This document shows positions 10,382-21,221 of a stretch of DNA of 64,000 nucleotides, piece after piece. Made by a program: the position numbers and the translations under genes. The notes beneath the pieces are model-generated. The model was not told the origin of the DNA. It did not search any database and saw only the letters and a list, made by a program, of their open reading frames with translations. Each line of letters opens with the position of its first letter. The first letter of the stretch is position 1. The stretch comes from Adiantum capillus-veneris (taxonomy: Eukaryota; Streptophyta; Polypodiopsida; Polypodiales; Pteridaceae): positions 142,340,140-142,404,139 of the forward strand of contig CM043955.1 in assembly GCA_014529385.2 (NCBI GenBank), written 5' to 3'.

Positions 10382-13202
10382 ATGGCGGTTCAAAATGTAC
10401 AATTCCCTCCTCTTGGTCCATTCAATGCTGGTGGATTGCAATGGATATTTGTGCAAGATGAACGTTCGAAGTACAAGGTTATGCGGCAAGCCATGATCCA
10501 ATGGTCGCAAGTCAATGATTTCGTGCATGGAGAAGGAAAAATTGAAGGATATGACACGGTTTTCAAAAAGTACACACACCATCGAAAAGACCCAACTCAA
10601 ATAAAGAGAGTGTGCAATGATGCATGGATCGAGAACATTGTGTAAGTGTTCATGCATTTCACTACACGTGCACTTCTTTGTCGTCGTATGTTTTTCATTC
10701 ATCTTTTGAAAGCATCGGTTTTAGCCTCACAATTTCCTATGGTACTTTGTAGATTTTGGTGTGCGTATGACCCTATAGATGAGCGTAATATCTCATTGGA
10801 CCGTTCAACATGCAGTGACGATCGTGCAATGCCAAATCAACTGGATACAAGCGTCAATGATAGCCATTTTTGTAGCACAAAACCCCAAAGAAGGCAAATA
10901 AACAAAGGACTCCACAAAAGGGGGTGTCAATGCCATTTCTCAATAAGCCGCCTATATAAAGATCCATCTATTGGATTGATATCATATATCAACCCTTAAC
11001 ATACAGACAAGCTAGATTTAGTGTGTCATGGAGAGGGGTCTAATGTGCTGTTCTCTCCTTGGGTCTCCAAGGAAAAGAAGCTTTGGGTATACAATCTTCT
11101 CCGTCGAGGCTTCACACCACACCAAGTTCTCAATGGTCACATCCAATCACTAAATGCTGCGTTGAATGCTAACCCCAATCGCCCAAAGTCAAGGGATGAT
11201 TTCATCTCTGTTCGTGATACAGTGAATATATCAAGAAAACTAGCAATCAAAACATATCAATTGCATGATGATGATGCTGAGAGTACGCGGCGCTGGTGCT
11301 TGGAGAACGCATCTATTGTTTTCATATACCAAGAGCAAAATTGCGCGCATAAGCAAGATTTCATTTTGGGGGTTCAAACACCTTGCAAAAGGAAATGTGC
11401 GGAGTATATGGAGATGCCAACCTACTTGCTATGATGCAACTTTTGGGACAAACAAGTACAAGGTAAGCTTCTTTTCCACTATTTATCTATGCAAAACATG
11501 ATACATCACAATCCAATACAATTGAAAAATTTGACATTTTCCCAATTGTAGTTTCATTTGTACACCCTACTTGTCTTTGATGCATATCGGAATGGGGTGC
11601 CAATTGTTTGAGTTTTGACTTCCAGCAGCACAATGGAAGCGACTTCCTTGCGGCTTTGCAAATTTAGGAACACAATGTTGGATCACCACAAGTGTTGGGA
11701 GCCCGCTGCTTTCATGGTAGATGGCGCAGAAACCAAAATAAGCGCAATTAGGTACAAGGTCATGTTTTCAATGCAATTCCATATCCTTTTGTCATGTTCT
11801 TCTCTTGTACATTGAACCTCTTTTTGCATAGGGAGGTGTTTCATGTACCCATCTACCTTTGCTTGTGGCATGTGAGGAGATGTTGGCTTAAACATCTTGT
11901 GAGAAAGGTGCAAGATTGGCCAACAAGGGCAATGGTGTTTCGTCGACTAGGGGTGCTCATGCACTCACGAGGGCCCTCTTGCACAACTAAGACGGAAACC
12001 AAAGAAAGCATTCAACACATGATAGAGGCATTTCTAGATGAATTCCAAGTGGAAGAGGCATTCATGGATTATTTTTGGACTTATTGGCAACCAAAAATTG
12101 GTAAGATATTGGTGATCGAATTACATGCACTCATGCACGTGTCCACCAGGCCATGAATTTCTTACTTTTTATGTGTAGATATGTGGGTTTCTGCAGCAAG
12201 GACATTGCCACACTATGGGCAAGACACAAATGGCGCCATCAAAGCATACCATGGCATTCTCAAGACCAAATTTTTAGGAAGCTCGAAGAAGATGGTTGAT
12301 CGACGTGTTGATTGGCTACTTCACAAATTGATATTTCGTGCGCCCTACTATATTATTGGTATGTACAGACATTGAAAGATAATGGTTTCATTCGTAATGA
12401 TGCAATAGAGAAGGTAGTGGAGAACTCTTTTGAGAGAGCATCTCACATTCTCGACGACCATGTCGCCATGGTTTCTCAGGATGAGGGTGTTCATGCCGTA
12501 GTGTGCAATACTACAAATCCCAACATAGTACACACTATTTACAACCCTGAAACCTCTTGGGCATGTTGCACATGTTTGTGGTCTGAACAAGGAAACCTAT
12601 GCAAGCATCGGGTGAAAGTTATGATTGCATTAGGTGTGTCCCCATTTTCATTGAAGGAAACATGCATGAAGATCTATGGAAAACAGGTTGAAGACCTTCA
12701 AGCGAGGCCACCACTACCTGTTAGGACCGCTAACATTTAGGTGGATGTTGATTTTGCAAATGGCACTGACACTTGCAACAACGAAGACAATGTCAACCCA
12801 GATATCAACACAAAAGGTTTACAAGATCTAGAAGACCTATTTCAAGAGCTGTTCATATGTGTGGGTGAGGATAGTCAGCTACTTGTGGAAGCTTGTTCTC
12901 TTTTGAAGAAAACAATTGGGCAAATAAGCACAATGAAAGCACGCAAAGAGGATTCTTATCAACCAACAAACCAGTTTGAGACCACCAAGGATGCATCTGG
13001 AAACACTCTGAAAAGAAAAAAGTCTTTCATAGAGAAGCAGATTCGAGGAAGAAGAGCGGCAGTACAAGGAAGCAAAGAATGCTTGGCAAATCCATTCAGA
13101 GCGTCCACACCAAAAAAGCGCTACACTATGCAAGCAAAGTTGGATCGTCACGCACGAGCAGAGAGTGCAATGGGTAGCTCATCAGACATGAGTGGACATT
13201 GA
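10382..13202 (+). pseudogene. MULE-type transposase pseudogene, paralogue of the 4,928-7,690 gene
   Basis: Five exon equivalents keep the splice sites of the intact copy: 10382-10641, 10753-11462, 11552-11751, 11832-12100 and 12179-13202. Exons 3 and 4 have exactly the same lengths (200 and 269 nt) in both copies. Recognisable parts are WSQVNDF and RFWCAYD in the N-terminal half, ATFGTNKYK, MVDGAE, CLWHVRRCW, and the SWIM finger CTCLWSEQGNLCKH. Lesions: TAA at 10997-10999, frameshifts near 11,409 and 11,434, TGA replacing a Trp at 11609-11611, a frameshift near 12,340, and TAG at 12738-12740. The 153-codon tail after the last stop is still open. The copy lies on the opposite strand from the intact gene, about 2.7 kb away. 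It is clearly non-functional as it stands. Confidence 0.85.
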
Positions 13203-13351
13203 AGTAGCCACACATGCCAAAAATATGTATTGTTTACTTCACAAGTTAGTCACATCATCATGCAAATTCTACATATGAATATCCCGTGTGTGTATGTTTT
13301 CTTCACAAGAAAGTATCATTCTCAAGTGAGTTCTTTGTAATTTGTGTCTCT

Positions 13352-13425
<74 letters not shown>

Positions 13426-13772
13426 AGAAGAGCCCCGTTTTCAAATGAGAGACTAATATAAAGAGAGATAGAGACAGATAGAGGACACACACCAGATCTC
13501 GTATGAAAAAAGTAGCTAGATATAAGTATATGATGTCATTGTTAATGCATATGTATGAAGGAAGAAAGGGGGGAAGGGGGGGGGGGATGGGAGATAGAGT
13601 GCAAACTTGGAACATCCCCAATAAACCTCATGCAATGATCCCAAATTGTTGCCCTATGGTACGGGGTGTTGCTCATTATTTCATTAAGAGAGTGAAGAAA
13701 GGGAGAACGTGTGCAAAAATGAAACATCCCCAAGAAACCTCATGGATCTATCCCAAATTGTTGCCAAGGGGG

Positions 13773-13816
<44 letters not shown>

Positions 13817-13920
13817 GGATAGGGAAAAAGGTACAAAACTGAAACCTTGGAAATCATTCCCACTAGGGGACGCGAAAGAGAGATACAAAACTAAAACCTT
13901 AGAAATCATTCCCACTAGGG

Positions 13921-13976
<56 letters not shown>

Positions 13977-14030
13977 CTTTATTGAAAAATAGCTAGATTG
14001 TAGTGTATGAAAAATCACTAACCTCTTTTT
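13203..14030. repeat. Repeat-rich stretch left of the gypsy array
   Basis: Contains GT (13355-13384), GA (13389-13421), a 42-base G run (13774-13815) and GA (13924-13973). A phrase containing ACATCCCCAA, AAACCTCATG and CCCAAATTGTTGCC appears twice, about 108 bp apart, near 13,612 and 13,720. A phrase of about 49 bp with ACAAAACT and AATCATTCCCACTAGGGGA is also duplicated (about 13,831 and 13,882). No gene was recognised; open frames crossing the G run are low-complexity. Confidence 0.85.
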
Positions 14031-14035
14031 GTGTG

Positions 14036-14893
14036 TGTCATAATAATCAATATCTAATTCTCCTAAATAATTTTCTCATGTTAAACTGACCATTTAATAT
14101 GGGGAAGTGCCAGGGGAGAAAAAGCTAGAATATTGGTTAAGCTAGCAGACCGGCCACAATAGGGATCCAAAAGGGGGGCCATCTGCAAAAGAGCAATGAC
14201 AACAATGGGCTTAAAAGACCCTAAGGTTCAGCCCATTAAGACTTCCAAAATGCTAACGTTCCAAAATTCAAAGGTTCTGTGAAAAGGCCAAAACCTTAGG
14301 GAAATTGGATGCTTTGTGTGTGTCCCAAAAGTCTTCAACCATCCCTACATAGGAGGGGGCGAGCCCTAGAAGTAGGAGATGAGAGAGAAACTCTCTCTCT
14401 CTCTCTCACACACACACACAAGCTCCCTTTACACAAAGGGAATGGGGGACACATGTCAGCTCCCTAGCCCAGATGCCAACAAGGTGTACCCAATTCCCAT
14501 TGGATGGCCTTGGAGGTGGACCAATGAGAACTAAGCTACAATAAACCTAGTTTAATTAATTTAAAAACACTTAATAAAAGAACCAATAAGAATTAATCTC
14601 TCTAGAAGACTATTGGACAGTCTCCCAAGGGGTCCAATGAGCATTTAGCAGCCCAATGGCTTGCCTGATTCCTATTGGCCAGGAGGCAAAGGGGTCCAAT
14701 GAGAGTTTAGTTGAATTAAATAATTACCTAAAGCTCTCACAAAAGGGGAAAGGGGGACACATGCCAAAAGGCTATCACTTATGCTTTTAAATTTCCATTG
14801 GCTAGGCCTGGGTAGGTCCAATAGGGTGGTAGCATGAGCATTTAGCAGGGGGGGTCGACCAAGAGAGAGAGGGGGCTGATTTTTGGAAGGCAT

Positions 14894-14959
<66 letters not shown>

Positions 14960-15660
14960 AATCTCATATGTGAAGCAAAGAAGACTCTCTCTCCTTCTCA
15001 AGCTTTAATGGAAAGTTTACCACCTACTCCAAGCTTGTGAGAAGGGAGGCCTACACCAACAACTCTTGGCTTTGTGATGCAAATCCAACCAAGAGCCAAG
15101 CTTCAATGCATGCTCATCTCCTCTACCATGCTAATTACTAAGCTAAGCTATGCTAATATGAGTGATTATGTGAGGAGATGTACATCTTTCGCGTAAGAAT
15201 ACTCCTTCTTCCTCTCAATCTACTCTCATACCCCGCTAGCTCTCACCATCTTCAAAGGTGTGTGAGGTCTTGGGTTTGAGACCGTGAGGGAATTGATGTT
15301 GTGCTTGATAAGTGTTTTGTTTAGTGTGTGAAGTTTCCATCTTCATTGCACTAGCTAGTCTTGAAGGAACACAGAGAATTGTATTGTAAAATGTTTCTCT
15401 TGATGGGAGAAACCATAATACAAACCCTTTTGGAGGGGGGACCGGCTCCATGCAAATCCGGTCCTCAACTATTATTAATTGCTTAATTTCTCTCTCTTTT
15501 GAAGTATTGTTCATGCTATCTAACTAGGTGTTATGCTTTTTGTTGCTCTCTCCACCCAAGCACTCTTGTTATTCTCATTAGGAAGCTATTCTAATGAAAT
15601 GCTCACCATGTTCATGCTATTTTCCGCTACACACAAGTTACTAGACCATTAAATGTTACA
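14036..15660 (+). repeat. LTR1 of the gypsy array (5' end)
   Basis: 1,625 bp, TG...CA ends, followed one base later by the primer-binding site. It lacks the roughly 420-bp internal duplication found in LTRs 2-4. It carries the longest CA tract of the four (14897-14953). In its 5' two-thirds it differs from LTRs 2-4 at many shared positions, for example AATGAGAACTAAGCT against AATAAGAATTAATCT. Its 3' third matches LTRs 2 and 3 and not LTR4. Confidence 0.9.
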
Positions 15661-15661
15661 T

Positions 15662-15673
15662 TGGTATCAGAGC
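15662..15673 (+). other. Primer-binding site, unit 1
   Basis: TGGTATCAGAGC, complementary to the 3' end of plant initiator methionine tRNA, one base after the LTR end. It would prime minus-strand DNA synthesis. Confidence 0.9.
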
Positions 15674-16074
15674 ACAAGGTTTCTCTTTTCTTGCTCAAGA
15701 AGGGAGGTCCTCAAGCTAGCTATAAATGGTTGGTACTATTAATTGCATGTGAGTAAGTAGAATAGAGATTTTCAGCCTTGCAGTGTGCCTACCTTTGTGC
15801 AGTTAACGGGGCATCACAGTCGAGAGCTATGGTCTTAATAGTGGAGTCCTATGGGGATTGCCTACGGCTTAACCACTATTGAGCTATTAGAAGCTTGATA
15901 GGATCCGGTGATGTTTTGGTGTTGAACGACCCTCTCTTCTATTCCTTGCAATTAATGGTATTCGAGCCACAGGTACAATAGCTTGAGTGCTTTTTCTAAA
16001 GGGGTAAAGAGGAGTAGCAACTAGGGCTTGAAGTGCCAAAGTACACCTATAAAGTTTACACTAAAAGTGTTAGA

Positions 16075-17560
16075 ATGGCTGACAATAGTAAAGAGAGTGA
16101 AATTAATGTTGATAACTTTGATTTTGCTAATGAGCAGGCTACTAATGATGCCCCGATGCTTGTTAACTATCTTGTTTCTAGGCTTCAACAAGCCATGGGC
16201 AATCCATCCCTCCAAAGTGAAGTGCAACGGCAGCTTCGTGCTCATGGGATTCTCCAAGCTCCTCACCATGACGAGAGAGCACCTCCTTGCGAGACTTCCA
16301 AAAAAGGCCTCTCTCCGATTCGGGAAGAAGAAGAGGATCCATATGAAGGGCTCATAAATTTGCTCCTTGATGACGCCTCTCCTTCTCAAAGGAGAAATCA
16401 AGAGCCTCTACCAAAGGAACAAAAAGAAGTGAGTCTCCCGCCACCTCGGCGGAGATGGCTCCACGAAGACGGCGGGCTAAACGCTCTCCATCACCTCCAA
16501 AACGGAGAAGACCATCGCATACTTCTCCACACCATACTTCAAAGAGGGATGACAAAAAGCAAGAGAAGAAAAAGGTGAGAAAGAGGACACACTCTTCTCC
16601 ATCTTCTTCATCCTCTTCCTCTTATGGAAGTGATGGTGAAGACAAAGAAGATCAAGGAAAGAAAAAGGCGAGAAAGAGGTCACCCTCTTCTCCATCTTCC
16701 TCAAATTCTTCATCTTTTGAAGAAAGTGATGGTGCAACCTTTGAACCATAAAAAAAAAGAGGCCATAGGAAGTCCTATGCCGCATGGAAGAGGTCGTCCA
16801 AGCTCAAGAAATTCAAAGAGGGAGGGAAGAGCATCTCTTTCCTTACCTATGATGGCACTTTTGGTGCTACGGACAAAGTCTTGGCCTTTATCCAACAATT
16901 CGATGCGGCGTTTGGAGATGAGGGCTTCACGGAGTCCTCTAAGCTACACCATATAGCTATGCACTTTCAAAAGTCCGCCTGGCAACGGTGGTCTAGCCTA
17001 CGGGCCAACGGTGAAGCTCCACGAACATGGAAAGCTTTAAGAGCTTCCATTATGAAGCAGTTTTTGGCCACCGATGCCAAAGACAAAGTACTCACCGAAT
17101 GGCGAAGCTTGAAGCTCTCTCCCTAGAATCCATTCACAAATATGTAGACAAGTTTTGGGATTTACAACTCAAAGCCACCGTCTTCAAGAAGTTGGATTTT
17201 GGAGAGCAAAAGCAACAATTTTGTGCGGGCTTACCTGAAGAAATGGCAGAGTATGTCAACTCCCAAAGGCCACGCACCATATCGGCGGTTATACACCATA
17301 CTATGGTGGCCTCTCGAATCAATTTCCAAACAGGGGCTAAAAGAAATTCTAAGCCCACGGAAAACATTTATAAAGGCAAAAATATAAACTCTCTCCTGAA
17401 GAGCTTGAGCGTTATCGCAAGGATAACCGTTGTTTCAAGTGCGGTGAGCAAGGGCATGCGTACCGCGCTTGTCCTCAAAAGAACACTCGCCATGAACCTC
17501 CTAGAGCTACCTTGGTCAAAATCCAAGAGGAGGAAATTCACCACAAAGGATCTCCTCTAT
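16075..17560 (+). pseudogene. gag, gypsy unit 1 (broken)
   Basis: Starts at an ATG (MADNSKESE) about 415 bp after the primer site. In order it shows a short N-terminal region, an Arg/Ser/Pro-rich stretch (PRRRRAKRSPSPPKRRR-like, then Ser runs), the capsid-like core (AFIQQFDAAFGDEGF, HFQKSAWQRWSSL) and one CCHC zinc knuckle, CFKCGEQGHAYRAC (17431-17472). Breaks: a 2-nt excess after LLLDD that unit 2 lacks, a TAA after ATFEP, and a frame break at LKLSP near 17,125. The last two occur in all three units, so the parent was already defective. Gag would package the RNA into particles. Confidence 0.8.
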
Positions 17561-19502
17561 GCCATGCTTGGGAAAGGTAAGAGAACATGATGCTTTTATT
17601 CTCTTTGACCCTGGTTCTACTCACAATTTTATATCTATAGAGTTGGCCACCAAGCTAGGCATACAAGCCTACGAGATGGGAGATGTCCTACCCGCAGATG
17701 GTGCTTTCAAGGGGCAAGAAGCTTCAGTCACTCCCTTAATCGGGAAATTGAGGCTCCATGTCCAAAGCTATGTGGACAAAGAGGACTTCTTTATCTCTCC
17801 TCTCAAGCATGAGGATGTAATCCTAGGGGCACCATGGTTTGATCGCATGGCTACCAATGTTAAATTCCCTAAAAGGAGAATCTCTTGTAAGTTTAGGGAA
17901 AAAGATATGTATATAGATGCTAAGGAAATGGGTAACACTATACCTATTGTACATACAGAAGCTTTCAACAAGTCAATAAAGAGCTCTATTTCCGTGTACA
18001 TGATTTTTGTTAAAGATTCTCAAAATGAACCTAATGTTTTAGCAAAAGAAAATATACACAATCAAAAGGAATTAGAGTTATCCAATTTTCTCAAGGGGTT
18101 TCAAGATGTCTTTATTGACGACATCCCTTGTGAGCTACCTCCTAAACGAGGCAATGATGACCATGCAATTGAACTTCTTCCAGGAAGTTCACCGCCTAAC
18201 AAACCTCCTTATAGAGTTTCTCAAGCTCAACAAGAGGAGATTATGCGGCAAGTGCATGAGTTAGTTGAGAAGGGCGTGGTTAGGCCTAGCTCATCTCCAT
18301 TTTGTTCTCCTGTGCTACTAGTGCAAAAGAAAGACGGCACATATCGTATGTGTGTCGACTATAGAGCACTAAATAGGATCACTATCCTATTTCCCATTCC
18401 ATGGGTAGAAGACCTATTCGATAAGCTACAAGGGTCCACCTACTTCAGTAGGATTGACCTAAAAAGTGGCTATCGTCAAATAAGGATAGTTGATCAAGAC
18501 ATTGTGGAGACCGCATTTCGCACTACGTTTGGTCTTTACAAATACATTGTCATGCCTTTTGGCTTGACCAATGCACCACCACATTCAACCGCTTGATGGA
18601 GAAGGTATTCATGCCTCACCGAAACTTTACTGGAGTGATCTTTGATGATATCATCATCTACTCTAATTCATTAGACGAACACAAGCAACACCTCCAGGTA
18701 ATATTTCAAGTTTTAAGAGAGAATAAACTTTATGTTAATCGAAAGAAAAGTGAATCTTTCTTGCAAGAGATTTAGTATTTAGGTCACATTATCTCTCAAG
18801 ATGGCATCCAAATGGATCCATCAAAGTTAGAGGTAATAAAAGGATGGCCTAAACCAAGGAATCTTCGTGAGTTAAGAAGCTTTAAAGGTATGTGCGCATA
18901 CTATAGACGTTTCATAGAAAAGTTCGCACTAATAGCAGGACCATTACATGACCTAACAAAGAAAAACGTTAGGTACACATGGTCTGCCAAGGAGAACAAT
19001 GCTTTCAAAAAGCTTAAAGAAAAGCTTATCTGTCAACCTGTTCTTACACTACCGGATCTCTCAAAGCCATTTGAGGTCCAATGTGATGCTTGTGGTGATT
19101 GCCTTGGAGCCGTTTTGCTTCAAGAAGGGCACGCCATAGGCTATGAAAGTTGAAGGCTCGACCCTATTGAGCAAGCTCTAGGCATATATTAAGGAACTCC
19201 TCACAGTTCTACATGCCTTAGACTCATGGAAGCACTATTTATTGGGGACTCCTTTCATTCTGCGAATGGATCACCAAAGGCTTTACTTCATGACGCAGAC
19301 CAAGCTCTCCAACAAACAAATGAGGTGGGAAAATTTCCTTTCGCAATTTTATTTTCATATTGCTCACATTGCTGGCAAGCATAATCAAGTAGCCGATGCA
19401 CTCTCAAGACAGCCGAGAGTGAATGCGATTTCCATAGCAACTCACAATGATCTATCTTCTATGATAGATGAGTATGCTATTGATCCCAATTTAGAGATGT
19501 GA
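17561..19502 (+). pseudogene. pol: protease, reverse transcriptase and RNase H, gypsy unit 1 (broken)
   Basis: The protease has [11 protein letters not shown], with Pro where Ser is commoner in DSG-type motifs. The RT core shows [34 protein letters not shown] and the catalytic FDDI (about 18641-18652), and the RNase H shows FEVQCDACGDCLGAVL. Breaks: TAG at 18773-18775 after LQEI, TGA at 19151-19153 and a frameshift near 19,190 in RNase H, all shared by the three units. Private to unit 1 are one missing G near 17,570 and one missing A near 18,580, both in short homopolymers. Ser replaces the Gly found in units 2 and 3 just before YRQI (codon at 18466). Confidence 0.85.
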
Positions 19503-20865
19503 TTTCAGCCCTTGCATTAGGCAATAGACTATGCGTTACTAGCTCACTAAGTGAGAAAGTAATGTATGAATCTCATGCTCCTCCTTATGCGGGGCATAGA
19601 GGGATTCAGTCTACCTTAAAGGGGATCGAAACATATTTCTATTGGCCTACCATGAAAGCAAACATACAAGAGTATGTTTCTAAATGTGTGGTATGCCAAA
19701 AGACAAAGTTTGATAGAGGGAAGCAACCTGGATTGCTTCAACCTTTGCCAATCCCTAATTCACCATGGGAGAGCATATCCATGGATTTTATCTTTGGATT
19801 GCCTAAGTCTATCCATGGGAATACGGGGATATGGATGATAGTAGACAGGTTCAGTAAACAAGCTCATTTTATAGCTGTCAAAAAGACTATCAAAGCCCAT
19901 CAAATGGCAACCCTCTTCATTTCACAAATCTTCAAGTACCATGGCTTGCCAATGTCCATAATGTCGGATAGAGATCCTAGAATGACCAGTAATTTCTGGA
20001 AGGGTCTCTTTGAGGATTTAGGAACAAGGCTAAACTTCTCTTCGGCCTATCACCCACAAATGGATGGCCAAAGTGAAATAGCTAACCTAACAATTCTCGA
20101 TCTACTAAAAGCCTATGTTACGGAAGTAGATTAAAGATCCCAATTGGAGAAGTACTTACCCTTAGTGAAGTATGCCTACAATAACACTGGACATACTTCC
20201 ACGAGAAAAGCACCTTTTGAGGTAATTGAGGGAAGATCAAAAAGTCCCTTGCTACTTAAGGGATACGGGAAGATCTTCGTTGCAGATGAGTATAGCCATG
20301 ACCTACAAGAATCTTTCCAAAAGATTAAGGATGCTATCTCTATCTCAAAGCAAAGGCAAAAGGCTGCTGCTGTTGACAAGCACATAAGAGCCCAAGCCTT
20401 TAAAGAAAATGATTGGGTCTTACTCAAATTTCCCAAGGCTCGATTAAGGCACACGATGAGCAAGAATCCTATGGGACACCAAAGTACTATGCTAAGTTAG
20501 CAAAAAGGTACTATGGCTCCTTCCAAATTCTTAGGCCAATCAATGAGACGGCCTATCAACTCAAGTTGCCCAACCATTGGCTCATACACAATGCTTTCCA
20601 TGTGAGCCTACTAAAGCCTTATAAAAGAGAGCCACCTCAAGAACCAACTATTGAAGACGCACCGGAGATCGAGGACCAAGAAGAGGTGCTGCAACCTGAG
20701 TCCATTCTCCAACATGAAGACAAGGTACTAAGAGGCGGTAAGACTATCCGACGATATCTTATGAAGTTTAAGGATTATCCTCTGGAAGATGCTAGATGGA
20801 TGCAAGGCATACAATTAAAGGATAACCTAAACCTTGTCAATGCTTACAATGCTTCCCTAGAGTAA
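19503..20865 (+). pseudogene. pol: integrase with C-terminal chromodomain, gypsy unit 1 (broken)
   Basis: The HHCC zinc site is visible as HAPPYAGHRG with CVVCQK about 40 residues later. The catalytic D,D,E set is SMDFIFG, SDRDPRM and GQSEIAN. After the GPY-like stretch (RYYGSFQIL) comes a chromodomain-like segment, about 20723-20840 (RRYLMKFKDYPLEDARW), which in chromoviruses directs integration to marked chromatin. Breaks shared with units 2 and 3: a stop at the RNase H/integrase boundary (near 19,500), a stop after EVD near 20,132, and a frame change at KNPMG near 20,470. Confidence 0.85.
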
Positions 20866-21208
20866 GCAAATGTACAAATGTTAAAAATGAACAAAGTTTT
20901 TGTCTTATAAGACTCTCTTTTTCTTTATTGTGCACAAAAATGAAGTAGTATGCATGCTTAGATCAATTTTGCGGAGACGACGTCTCCCAAACACGTAGTA
21001 GAGCTTGTCACTCTATTATGGAAGATTAATAGGACTAATGTGCAGACATGCTTGCGGGGCAGCTTAAGCTCTCAAGCACCAAATGAACTAGTCATCCATT
21101 CTGGAACGATGTCGTAGGGTAACATAGGGATCCTCTACCCGCTAGGAAAAAGGACTAATGAATATGCTTTATCTTCTCTACCCCATAGTCGAGGACGACT
21201 ATGATTTC
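20866..21208. other. 3' untranslated region, gypsy unit 1
   Basis: About 340 bp between the chromodomain stop and the polypurine tract. No open frame. A phrase CATGCTTGCGGGGCAGCTTAAGC and a perfect GAGACGACGTCTC palindrome (about 20,974) are visible, and the same sequence recurs in units 2 and 3. Confidence 0.6.
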
Positions 21209-21221
21209 AAGAGAGAGGTAC
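21209..21221 (+). other. Polypurine tract, unit 1
   Basis: AAGAGAGAGGTAC directly before the LTR2 TG, the expected plus-strand priming site. Confidence 0.75.

Noticed and set aside
13503-13925. 140-codon ORF across the G run
   Set aside because: Over a tenth of it is poly-Gly from the G run, and the rest is duplicated non-coding sequence.
15236-15514. Minus-strand frame of about 92 codons, repeated in all four LTRs (also near 22,756, 30,247 and 37,742)
   Set aside because: It recurs only because the LTR does. It is antisense to the R/U5 region, has no recognisable domain, and shortens or shifts with LTR differences.
16021-16401. Minus-strand and alternate-frame ORFs over gag
   Set aside because: Shadows of the gag coding region; they repeat in each unit and show no domain.
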